Source: Cardinalis cardinalis
Taxonomy: Eukaryota > Chordata > Aves > Passeriformes > Cardinalidae
Direction of reading: 5' to 3'
Assembly (NCBI GenBank): GCA_014549065.1
Contig: JACDOX010000167.1
Span: 990,574-1,054,573 of the forward strand
Length of the DNA stretch: 64,000 bases
In this document: one piece after another, positions 25,561 to 35,720 of the stretch
Layout: each line of letters starts with the position of its first letter
Numbering within the stretch: position 1 is the first letter of the stretch
Notes under the pieces: model-generated
Database searches by the model: none
What the model was told of the DNA's origin: nothing
The model's input: the letters and a program-made list of their open reading frames with translations, nothing else
Position numbers and translations under genes: made by a program

Positions 25561-28500
25561 TTTGAAGGCTGGGGCGTTGTAAAAAGAATTACAACAGGCT
25601 GGATTTAATCCTTGAGCAGTTCCCGAATATCCCAGCAGCTGCTTTCCCTGCAGCCAGCTGTTCTGGGATCCTATAGCCAAAAACTCCCTTGCCCTCTCTG
25701 CCAGCACTCAGGCTATTGCTATTCAGGACCAGGCAGCTCCAGGGTCCTTTTACNTTGTGAAAGCACCCCAAAGCCCTGGGATAGAACTTGGGGGGCTCTC
25801 ACCCCACACATTTCCCAGTCTCTTCTCTGAGACATCTCTGGGACATTCACAATAAATACCACGTAGTCTCAACCCTCTGATGCTATGAGGGGTAGAAATT
25901 GCCTCAACCCCAATTTTTGGGGTATATGTTGGTACTGGGGTGATGCCTGTCTCCCCCCAGAGTCTCTCTGGCTGGTTGCTGAAGCCTGGCTTTCCCCCCC
26001 TGCCCTCCCCAGTGTCTGCATGGGGCCACATCCAAAGCTGGCAGAGAGAGGAGAGCCCAGTCAGTGCACTCCACTCCAGGACCACGATCTCACAGGCCAA
26101 AAGACAACCTGATTTCCAGGTGTCCCAGAAAATGGGTTCTTGGCCAAAGGCAGCTACAGAGCTTCCTGTAAACAGGTTTTCTCCATGCAAGAGCAGAAAT
26201 CCCCCACGGAGGCTGTGTGCTCAGCGCAGGGTGCCAGCATCTCACCCGCTGCGTGGGCACTGCCGAGAGCGAGGACCAGCGCTCCCNCTTTGAATCTTCA
26301 CAGGAGCACAGGGATGGGGGCTGTTTCTCCTTGGTATGGTGACTCACCACNGTGCCAGTGCCAGTGCCACCTGCAGTGATGTCCCTTAAACCAGGCTGCT
26401 TCAGTCCCCTGCGGGAAGCAGGGATGGCCGGGGCTGTGCAGCCCAGGGGAAGGACGACGGAAGGCTCAGTGCTGTCAGCATCTGCCTTGCAGGGAGCTGG
26501 AGATGCCAGAGTCAGGGTCTTCTCTGAGGGGCCCAGGGGCAGGACAAACGTAAAGGCATCAGATGCACCTAGATAAATTCCCACTGACAAAGAGAAAAAT
26601 ATTTTGCAGCAGAGTCTCTATGCCTGCACTTTTACCCTTGCTCCAGCTTTGGACTGTCCCTGCACCTAAGTGGAGAACAGTGTACAGACCCCCCNTCCAC
26701 CCGGGCACAAGGCACACAGCTGGGACCCAGGCACCTCAGTGACTCCCTCATGCTCCTCTCAACAGTAGGAGAGGCTCTGCCCCTTCCCCACCCCATGCTA
26801 AGAAGCAAGAGGAGACTCCAGCCATGCCACCAGACATGGTGNTGCATCCCTGCACTGGCGCTGGCACCAGCACTGTCACCAGCCTCACGTGTGGGGTGAT
26901 CTCCTCCATCAGGAAAGCATTGCCTCTGGCTGCTCCTGTGCCCCAGCAGGAGTAGCACAAACAGGATGTGCCAGCTTAACTTCAGTCAGCACCTGCTGAC
27001 ACTCCCAAGCCAGCAGAAGTCGAGTTTAGGTGGTGAAGGATTAGCGTCATCAGCCCCGGGCTCCCCGCAGGTTTGGGGCTGTAGGCTGGTTCTGCAACCT
27101 GGTCTCTGCTTAATCTCCTCAGGACACTGCCAGAGAGATGTCACAGCAGGGAGGATGACAGCTCCTGGTAGCTGGTGGCCAGAACTGCTCCCAGCCCAGA
27201 GCCAGCTCCTCGCTGGGGGNTGGTCTGACAGTGTGGAGCCCTCTGCAAAAAATGGGTCCCAAGAGCAGCACCCAGCCCCACTGGGGGGGTGGGGGGTGCT
27301 GGGGGGGCTGCCCAGCAACAAACCCTTACCTCCTTGCATGTTCTGGGCGTGGGGTGCTGGGACTCCTGTGCTGTGGGACTCCCCTCCAGGCNCTGCTGGG
27401 TCCTGCACCCCGTGGCAAGCAGGGGTGCGTGTCCCCAGCCACCCCTTCCCTGGCACAAGGTTCTCCCACCTCCTGCTGGCTCCCAGCTGGCTCTACACCA
27501 AAAGGAGCATGCTGAGCTGGGAATATATCCCTCTGGGACTAAACCTCTTAGCCACCTCTGGCTGCAGGGGAACCCCATCCCCTGAGCTGCCCACAGCCCC
27601 TGCCAACAACATGGGCAGGAAGGGGAGGTTGCTCTTCCTCATGACAGTTGTCAGGCAGCCCAGTGGGTCAAAGCACAGCAGCTTCACACGCCTCTGCTCC
27701 CCAGGAAGAACACCAGAGTGAGGAAAGGGGCTTTCCACTTGCATTGTGAAAGGGGAATGTGGTGGGTTTCCCCCCTCTTTCTGGGGTCAGTAAGATTTCT
27801 AAGAAAAGTGTGGTCATCTCTGAAGTGCATCCCTGTGGCATTCAGGAAGGTCACCCATCCCCCTAGCAGGACTGAGCCTCAGGGGCCAGAAGAGGCAGTG
27901 CAGATGGGGAAGACAGGGATCTTCAGGGTCCAGGGTCCCCAGAGGCACAAACAGGCAGGGGACTTGGTGGGGATGAGGAAAGAGCGTTGCTCACACTGAC
28001 TCATNTAAGCCTCTTCCTGAGCAATTAGGGAGCACTGGAGCTCCAGCCCCAAGGACACCACAGGATGCAGCATGAAGCATCCATGAGCACTCACTCCTGC
28101 AGAAACCTCGATAATTCAGTTGTCAATTTAAGCGGAAATCAGAAGGGACTAATGATCCCTGTGGGAAATCCAACCCATTGAAACGTAAATTGACCGTGTG
28201 GGCTTCACCTCCACCCCTGGGCTCTCCTCAGGGAGCATTGACCATGCTGCTGCCTTCCTGGAGACCTGGGAGACCTGGCAACCACGGGAGCTGCCAGGAG
28301 AGCTACTCCCCAGGCTGTCTGGTGGTGGTCTGCCTTCCACCTCTGAGCTACAGAGCTGGAAAGGGCAAAGGGGGAATTTCAGCAAATTCCAGCTACAGCC
28401 AGTCCCTGAGGGTGGGATCTGGGCTGGCTGCATTCATTTCATTGGGAAATACTGGGAAAGCACTGCAGCTGCTTCAATTCTGCTTGCAACACCCAGCTCG

Positions 28501-31365
28501 TGGCAGCCTCACACAGCTCCCAGCACATTCCCAGTCCCAGTGCAGCACAAGGACTGAGGCCACAGCAGCCATGGGGCTCAGGGCCCCNCTGGATCTCCTC
28601 TAGCTAAATGAGCACAGCCAATCTGATTAAATGGAGATAAGGAGNCAAAAATAGCAAGTCACAGCTTTGCCCAGAAGTAGCAAAGATGAATCTGAGGATC
28701 TGGTCCAGAAGAACTCAAAAGGTTCCAATTCCTGCTCTGTGTCTAATACTCATTGTCTTCAGTGTCACTGATGTTGTGGTCACCATGAAGGATGAGCAGC
28801 AGATCCAAAAGAGCCTTCAGCTGTGTCTTGCTCTACACTCCTAGGCAAGCAAACATCTCCCAAAATCCNTGCAACACGCGTGTCCCTCAGCACCTCCTCT
28901 GGGCTGCAGTTTCCCAGCCAGATGCTTCCTACAAATAGCACCGAGATGGCAGTGGCCAGGTGGGACATCCCCATCCCTGACTCCCTGCCATCACTCTGCC
29001 TGTGCTCTCTGCAGCCCCTCCCCAAAAGGCATTTCAGAGGGGATGTCTGGGGACAGCTCAAAGACCTGTACAAAAAGCAGACAATCAGCAATTTCCTTGG
29101 CACAGCCTGCGTGGCTTGGCAGAGAAGGGNGCCCAGTGAGGCTGCACACCCCGTGCACTTGTGGACAGATCTACAAGAAAATGGGACAGAGCAAACCCTT
29201 GAGGGCTGCCTCACTGCTCTGTTGGCTCTTTGACAATGGGCAGGGGAGACTGTGAAGTTCTTGGTTTGTTGCAGCTCTGGGGCAGGGCTCACATTGGCCT
29301 CAGCACAGGATATCCTCAGAGCAGAGCAGATGCTTTTCACAGCCGAGGAGCAGGTCTGCAACGGGGGAGGCAAGGATGGGACACAAGCAGAGGGACCTTG
29401 GGTTCTGGGGAAATGGAAGGAGGAATGACAGCATGAGACATGCCAAAGCCAAGGGTCTTCAGACAGCAAAAGAGAAGATGGGGAAGGAGGACACTTGGGA
29501 ATTACACATAGCCAACAAATGGGGTGAAGGGAAGCCCTGGGCTGTGCCCTCTAGGACAGCATGAATGTCAGGGGATGGCCAGGACTGGGAAATATATTGG
29601 GGCAGGAAAGGTGAGAGCCCCTCTTGCCCACCAGCCACNTTCCCACATCCTCTGCGCTCTCAAGACCACAACAGACCTCAGGAGAGCAGTGTTGGTGCAG
29701 AGAACATCAAAAAAACACCTCGAAGCTTTGCTTGGAATCCAAAGCCCCTCTCATTCCAAAAGCAGCCCTTGGCCCCCACTTGGCTGCTGCAGCCCTGCCC
29801 ACTCCTGCTGCTGGGCCAGGACCTGGGATGGAGAGATGGAGCTGATGTGCCTGTGTCCGGGTGAGCCTTGCTGGAGCTCCACCTGGCATCCCAGCCCAGA
29901 GCACTCTGCTGCTGGCACAGCCCTGGAGCATGCTCTGCACTAGCTAATGACTTGAGCTAATAATTTGGCCTGGGCTCAAGNCTTCCTTGGCTGCTCTTGT
30001 TTTCTGTCTCGCCCGGCTGCGCTCTGCCGTCACTGACGCCTTTCTGTTCCAGAGTGGCCGAGCTATCCCAGCTCTTTGCTCAGCTTTGCTTCCTTCCCTG
30101 CAGACTGATTCTATGTCTAGGTGGGCTTTTATACATCCCTTGCCCACCTACTACCCCAGCACATACTTCATCAGCACTGCCTTATCTTTGCACAAAGCAT
30201 CAGGCTCGCCCTGCCCAGGGGTGCAGCTGCGGGAATTCCTTTCTGCTGCTTCACTGCTGCACCACCTTAGACCTTCTTCTTTACATCTCTTGTCCCAGCT
30301 GGGGTCCATGGATTCANCTCCTTTGTGAAGAAGGAATTTTGGTGCCTGCTGAGTGCTGCAGGCTGCAGCTCATTACTTCCCACAGGGAATCTCCTTGGAG
30401 GTGTTTCCCTGGTGCCACCTCACTGTAGCAGCGCTGTGACCACCTGTTTCACACCTGCCTCGAGAGGCTCCCAGCAGCACTGCCACCTTGTCTGCCTGGA
30501 GAGCAGCATTCAGCAATAAATCTGGAAGGAGAGTGCAAACACCTGTGTGTGTGCAGGCACAGGCACACGTGGGCTTGCATTTGTGCATCTGTGCCCATGC
30601 TCACGTGTGCCTTCCTGAGCAAGGGACAAGCTACCGTCTGCTTCCAGACCCTGGATTTTTGGTAAGTTTTAGGGTAAATCAGAACAGCACCACTGGTATA
30701 TCTTTTTAACCTGTTTTAGCCTAATGCCCTCCTGGCATTTAAAGGGAAAAATCCCTCCTGTGTGGTGTTTTCTTGCACAGTCACAGAGACACCAGGGCAC
30801 ATTTCACGTGTTGGCTCGCTCCTCCCATATTCTCATGCTTAGCTGTTTGTGGTTTCAGATGTATTTGTCTAGACCTCATTTCTTGGGAATTTTTGCAATT
30901 ATTTCACAATCCCCTGACACCACAACCAGCACAAGGAGTTCATCAGAGGCAGGGCCACTGGATGCAGTGTGTCCCCATCAAACACAGGGCTGCCTCCAGC
31001 CCTCCCACAGCACCCCCATCTGACTTCTTATGCGCAGGTATCAGTTCCCAGGCTCCCAGCAAAGCCCATTAATAACCTGTTCTATTGCTGTTATCCCAAA
31101 GCAGCAAGGAGCACAGAGCCCCTGCTTTGAACAAGCAGTGCACATCCAGGAGAGGTTGGAGTTAGAGGGACAGGCTTGGCCGTGAGAAAAGATGCTGTGT
31201 CCAAACCACTGTTGTGCCCATGCTCTCTGGCACCTCAGAACCCCTCATTGGGGACAGATGAGCAACCAGGATGTCTCCACCCTGCTGGGAAACACAGCTA
31301 CAAGAGAGGGGGCTTGCATTGCTCCCCTGTGCCAGCAGCTCCCAGCCCGAGCATCCCAAGGATGC
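25561..31365. other. Intergenic between CCL21 and CCL19
   Basis: About 6 kb upstream of the CCL19 promoter. The open frames here (for example 26,966-27,721) show no domain. No mobile element with recognisable ends. Presumably it contains CCL19 control elements, but none beyond the promoter can be pointed out. Confidence 0.5.
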
Positions 31366-31503
31366 ATCACATGGGAGCACTGCAAAAGCCTGGACCTGGG
31401 GNATGATGGTGAGTGGGGCAGGAGAACACCCCGCAATGCAGCCCTTCCCACCCCACCAAAGCCCAACACAACAGCCAGAACAAATGAATTTGGTTATAAA
31501 GAA

Positions 31504-31516
31504 TATATTTTATTGC
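31504..31516 (-). terminator. Second minus-strand polyadenylation signal
   Basis: Minus strand reads GCAATAAAATATATT in an AT-richer stretch (31,490-31,830), 2 kb beyond the CCL21 stop. It could be a distal CCL21 end or the end of an unrecognised minus-strand transcript. I cannot tell which. Confidence 0.35.
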
Positions 31517-32237
31517 CACACGTCCTGTCCAAAAGCCGGTCTGGCAGACGAACGGGTGTTCAATGTGGAGGAGGAGACAGCTCAGCGCCTGTCCCACGCT
31601 CAGGGCCAGTATTTTGGACTTCACAGTTACTTTACACAGCCTTAAAATGATAAACCTAAATGCCCTATTAATAAAGCAATCAAGCCAGATACATACTTGG
31701 TAGAAACACTCAGCTATAAGCTTTACTCCAACAAACACACTGCCCGTGCTGATATTGTTAAGCTCTGCAAATCCTATTATTGCATTTATATGATTTAATA
31801 GACCTTTACTGACCAAAGTCCACGTTCAAAATCTCTGCAAGCAGATAGAAGTGTGGCTCTAGCACAGCTGTTTAATCTGCTCCTTCTCAGCCAGGGAGAG
31901 CAGTTTGCAAGCACAGGGAGATGCCATTTTCCTCCCAGCCCTGTCCCAGGGGTCTGTCCCACCTCCACTTGCAGTCTCACCTAAAGGTATCCTCTACTCA
32001 GTGACTTTTCTCACTAAAGGTTTGGGATAGACCTGCTCTCAAATGGCTGCAGGATGTCNACAGTAAATTTTACAAAATCTGCTATTCCCCCACCTTCACA
32101 GCCTCATATGTGTTTTTCACCGTGTGGGCTTTTCAGATTTGGTAAATATGCATGAGAGGGTTGCTGGGGCTTTTTTTTTTTCCCCCAGAAAATTAAGCAT
32201 TTGACTTAATAGTGTCTGAAACCCTGACACAAGCAAA

Positions 32238-32377
32238 GCCAGGGGAAAGAAGAGGGTGAAATTCCACTAAACCGAACAATTTGTTCTGATTTCATTGCAA
32301 TTTTGTAGCCAGGGGAGCTAAAAGGGTATAATTCCACTAAATTGAACAATTAGTTCTGATTTCACGGAAATGTTGTA
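32238..32377. repeat. Two-copy 70-bp tandem duplication downstream of CCL21
   Basis: Both copies start AGCCAGGGGA and contain ATTCCACTAAA (32,261 and 32,331) and GTTCTGATTTCA. The period is 70 bp and divergence is modest. It sits beyond the candidate CCL21 polyadenylation site. Confidence 0.85.
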
Positions 32378-32652
32378 CCTAAAAAAGAAAATGAAAAAAC
32401 CAAAGGGACAAATTGTGGCTATCTTTATACAAACTACAATGCAACAGTGTGCCATAAAACCTGAAAGATTAGAACAGTCCAGACACACTGTTACCCCAAA
32501 ACTCTCCATCTCAGCTGCTATTAATTGCTCTGCAAAGAAGCACCCAGTAAGCAGCTCAAGTAGGACCACAGGACTTGGGACCTGCCTGGTTCCCCATGCC
32601 TTGCAAGCCAAGAAGGAGCAAAGAGATGAGANGAAAATAAAATGCAGCCACG

Positions 32653-32658
32653 GTTTAT
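32653..32658 (-). terminator. Polyadenylation signal, candidate CCL21 mRNA end
   Basis: AATAAA on the minus strand about 835 bp downstream of the CCL21 stop, within AT-richer, UTR-like DNA. Another AATAAA lies further down near 31,508, so alternative ends are possible. Confidence 0.45.
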
Positions 32659-33490
32659 TTGGTAGAAAAATAAGAGAAATCTTCCAGAAAATCCAGCCTG
32701 CAGCATAAAGGCTACTTTGTGAAGCGTATAGAGAGAGAAGTAAAGCCTTTCAGGAAGACTGAATGANAGCACAGTTTACAAATATAAATACAAATGTATA
32801 ATATCCCCCAAAAAAAAAGTCATAGGAAAAGCATCCATNCTGCTAGGCTAAATAACTCCCATTGAGCGGGAAGCACGTCCACTTCCCTCTAGAGGCCATG
32901 GCTCAGCTCCCACGCCCAGGTCCCCACTTATCTGGCCGTGGGACGAGTGAGGACCTGGGTGCCTGCTTTGCTGAGAGCGCCCAGGCACTGCAGGTGCTGG
33001 GGGATCTCTGTGTCAGGCATAGCAGCAACAAAGAGGTGGTGGGGCAGAGGGAATCCTCCCCAGCCTGCCCCATCCCCGCCCAGGGGCTGGCGGGTGGGTG
33101 GGTGTGTGGTTTGTGTGTGTCCATTGCCATTGCCNTGGGTCAGTCACCAGTGGGAAGGCATCCGTCCTGACAAAGGCAAGGAGGAGGGGGTGAGATGGAG
33201 AGGGTCTCAGCCAGATCATCCACCCCAGCTGGGGCCATTCCCTACTGCCACCTGCCCTGCCCATCCCCAAGAATTGCCTTATCCCAGCGGCTCCAGAAAC
33301 AAATTTAACTTCAAGGCAAGCACAACCAGGAGAGAGTTGTTCCCTAAGTGCCTCTGTGCTCCAGCCACGGCTCTGACAGCTCTCCCAGGCTTTGCACCAG
33401 GAGCTGAACCCCATCCTCCCACACAGAAGGATCTAGAATGGGGNGCAGCACCCTCACCCTACTCACCCCCCTCACCTACCTCTTCAGGCC

Positions 33491-34502
33491 TTAGACCCGC
33501 GGCCGCCTCTGCTTCTTGGGTCTGCCCCTGGGACGCTGGGTCTGCCCCTTCTTCCTGCTCTTGTCATTCTTGGCCCTCTTGTCCAGCTGCTGAATCAACT
33601 TCTGGACAGTGTCGTCAGTGGGAGAGGCACAGATTTTCCTGTTCTTCTTGGTGATGAGCCTGGGGGAGCAGCAGAAAGATTTTCTGGGGGGGTGAGCAGA
33701 GGGAGGACAGNGAAGGGTTTGTCTGAAGCCAAACTGTTCCAAGCGGTCCTGGCCACCACAGGGTACTCACACAACAGAACGGAGGTAACAGCCCGACTCG
33801 GGTCCCTGGTGGCGGTAGGATGTCACCACACCACCGAGGATTTCCTTCTTCAAAGGTCTGTTCTTCAGGCAGCAGTCCAAGGCTGAGCTTCCAATGCCTG
33901 TGAGCAAGGAGAGCATGTGGGATTTGGGATCACCAGTGAGTCAGGACACCTTCAGCACAGAATGCCAGCTGACAGCACAGGGATTATTTGGTGTCACGGG
34001 TCGGGGTGATCCTGGGCACCACAGGGGTTGGAAGCTCTGAACCCCAGTGCCACGTGGGGTTGGAAGCTCCGAACCCCAGTGCCCAGGTCAAACCTGGCCC
34101 CAGGAATACGAGACACCACATCCAAGAAAAGCGGCGGGGAAACTGAGGCAGAGAGGAGCTCTTTGGAAAGGTACTGAACATCATTCTGCTCTTTTCAGCT
34201 TGGGGCGCTGCTGCCCAGCAGCCACGGGCACACAGACACACGCCAAGCCAAGCCAAGCAAGCCCCGCCAGCCAATGCCACAGACACACACACACAGAGAG
34301 CCCTACACACACCTGCACACACCTGCACACCCCAGGGCCCTACAAACACCATCCCTCATCCTGCACACACCCCAGTGAGGACCCGCACACCCTGCCCCAT
34401 CCCAGCAGGAGCACGCAGGAGGGCTCCTCGCCCCTCACCTTGAGCCCGGGCGATGAGGAGGGAGGCAGCCAGCAGCAGCAGCAGGAAGGGGCGGAGAGCC
34501 AT
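33491..34502 (-). CDS. CCL21: CC chemokine ligand 21 (CCL21), three coding exons
   Basis: Secreted homeostatic chemokine; in mammals it binds CCR7 and guides dendritic cells and naive T cells into lymphoid tissue. Coding exons read down the minus strand: 34502-34439, 33897-33771 and 33659-33491, with stop TAA at 33493-33491. Donors are GTGAGG and GTGAGT, acceptors CAG, intron phases 1 and 2, introns 541 and 111 bp. The joined frame is 119 residues without an internal stop. Residues 1-20 form a leucine-rich signal peptide. The mature part has the DCCL motif (Cys30/31), a VVxSYRxQ stretch shared with human CCL21, and Cys58 and Cys74, giving the four chemokine cysteines. From about residue 91 the tail is very basic (Lys/Arg rich), as expected for a glycan-binding CCL21 tail, but it lacks the extra cysteine pair of the human tail and is shorter (human 134 residues). 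Strong GT donors just after the stop suggest a possible 3'UTR intron. CCL19 lies 8 kb downstream on the same strand. The family call is firm; the exact orthology is inferred from motifs plus neighbourhood. Confidence 0.93.
34024..34087. repeat. Two-copy 32-bp tandem repeat in CCL21 intron 1
   Basis: GGGGTTGGAAGCTC at 34,024 is repeated at 34,056, each followed by GAACCCCAGTGCC. The near-identical copies point to a recent local duplication inside the first intron. Confidence 0.85.
34258..34332. repeat. CA-rich simple repeat in CCL21 intron 1
   Basis: ACAGACACACACACACAGAG followed by a doubled CACACACCTG block. It lies between the first and second coding exons of CCL21. Confidence 0.75.
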
Positions 34503-34577
34503 GGTGCTGCCTCGGGCGCCGAGCAGGACANGGCTTGGGAGCAGGACACGCACTGCTGCCTCGTGCTGAGGCTGCTC

Positions 34578-34586
34578 CTATTTATC
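34578..34586 (-). promoter_or_regulatory. TATA-like box of CCL21
   Basis: GATAAATAG on the minus strand, 76 bp upstream of the CCL21 ATG, placing the transcription start near 34,550 and leaving a short 5'UTR of about 50 nt. It is the only good TATA-like motif in the first 150 bp upstream. Confidence 0.6.
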
Positions 34587-34671
34587 TGTGCATTCCTTGC
34601 TTTCGTTTTCGGACAGCTTGGCAGGCAGCCCACCAGCCGGCCAAGGGCTGGGTGATGCACAAGTAGAGGGT

Positions 34672-34681
34672 GGGGGATTCC
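34672..34681 (-). promoter_or_regulatory. NF-kB consensus site upstream of CCL21
   Basis: GGGGGATTCC on the plus strand matches GGGRNWYYCC exactly. It lies about 170 bp upstream of the CCL21 ATG and about 120 bp upstream of the predicted start. Mammalian CCL21 and CCL19 are controlled by the lymphotoxin-beta/RelB NF-kB route. About eight matches to this consensus are expected by chance on both strands of a window this size, so position is what makes it worth noting. Confidence 0.5.
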
Positions 34682-34689
34682 TGTAAGCT

Positions 34690-35489
34690 GCNAGCCCCCC
34701 TTTACAGACACGTCCTGTCTTGTTCCCAGCTGCCCATCCCAGGGGGGTGCCAGGTAGGGGACATGCTGGAGATACAGCTCCCATCACAGCCAGATGAGCT
34801 TGTGGGCTCCAGTTTCCTACACAGCCTCACAACCTGCCACTACCTGCTCTCAGAGGGTCGAGTGTTTATTCCCATGAAATGGATCCTGGAAGGTGGCCAA
34901 GCCTTCAAAGAAACCAAGGAGTCAACCTGTTTTGCTCCCCCATTTGGTGATTTGCTTCCAAGCCAACCACAAACACAAACAGTAGGTGAGAAGTGGCTCA
35001 GGGTGAGCTCACACCCCTTCCCCATGAGCCCCCATCCATGTCTGGCTGCCCTGGGGATGAACACAGCTGAACAAAGCTGAATACAGCTGTAGGACTGGGA
35101 TGTGTGAGGGCCAGACTGCAGTGGGGCCAGGGAAAACACCACAGCCCATCACATTTTGGTGCTGATACCAAATTGTGGGGAGCTGGGGTGAGTGGGGACG
35201 TTGACTGGCTGAAGGAATGTGCTGACAAGGATGTGAAAACCCACAGCAGCATGACACGGCCCTGTGCAGCTGGACATAGCTGGACAGATGGGGACCACAT
35301 AGAAGTGAACCCAGAGAGCTGAACAGGACCCCACAGGAAATTCCTGTGGTGATAAAAGCCATCCAAAGAGATGGCCTTTTTTACTGGACCAAGCCCTGAG
35401 CAGCTAGTGCGACATCAGTCCTGCTGTGGGGAAAGGACAGTCAGACATTTCTCAGGTAATCGCCACAGCACGGTCTGGAAGAGACCACG
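34690..35489. other. Upstream flank of CCL21
   Basis: No gene or repeat recognised between the CCL21 promoter and the first CR1 fragment. Confidence 0.5.
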
Positions 35490-35720
35490 GTGGTTTCACA
35501 ACTGCTTTGGGCCACCTGTTCCAGTGCTTGATACATCCCCAAGTTGAAAACATTTCCCTCACTGTTTAAATGCAATTTCCTGTGATGGGTCTGGTGTCGC
35601 TGCCTCTCACCCTGCTCCAGAGCCCCTCTGAGAAGAGATGATGTCCCAGCACCACTCCAGCCCCTCTGGACAACCCCCAGCAGCAGGAATTCCTCCTTGC
35701 CATCCTTCACCACTCACTGC
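35490..35720 (-). mobile_element. CR1 LINE 3' fragment, minus strand
   Basis: CACCTGTTCCAGTGCTTGAT followed by a CATTTCCCTCACTGTTTAAA-like block and CTCTGAGAAGAG matches the reversed 3' untranslated part of CR1 (consensus has a lone GAACAGGCTG segment here). Diverged and truncated at both ends. Confidence 0.55.

Larger units (their letters stand above)
31366..33490. other. AT-richer, 3'UTR-like DNA downstream of CCL21
   Basis: Holds the 70-bp duplication (32,238), minus-strand AATAAA at 32,653 and near 31,508, and a 149-codon minus-strand open frame (31,816-31,367) of hydrophobic, unrecognised sequence. It may be CCL21 3' untranslated sequence or a separate transcript end. Confidence 0.4.

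Noticed and set aside
24759..25565. 268-codon plus-strand frame opposite CCL19 exon 1 and promoter
   Set aside because: It lies antisense to a well-supported exon, TATA box and intron, has several Ns and no recognisable domain.
26966..27721. 251-codon plus-strand frame between the two chemokines
   Set aside because: Contains N codons, low complexity and no family resemblance.
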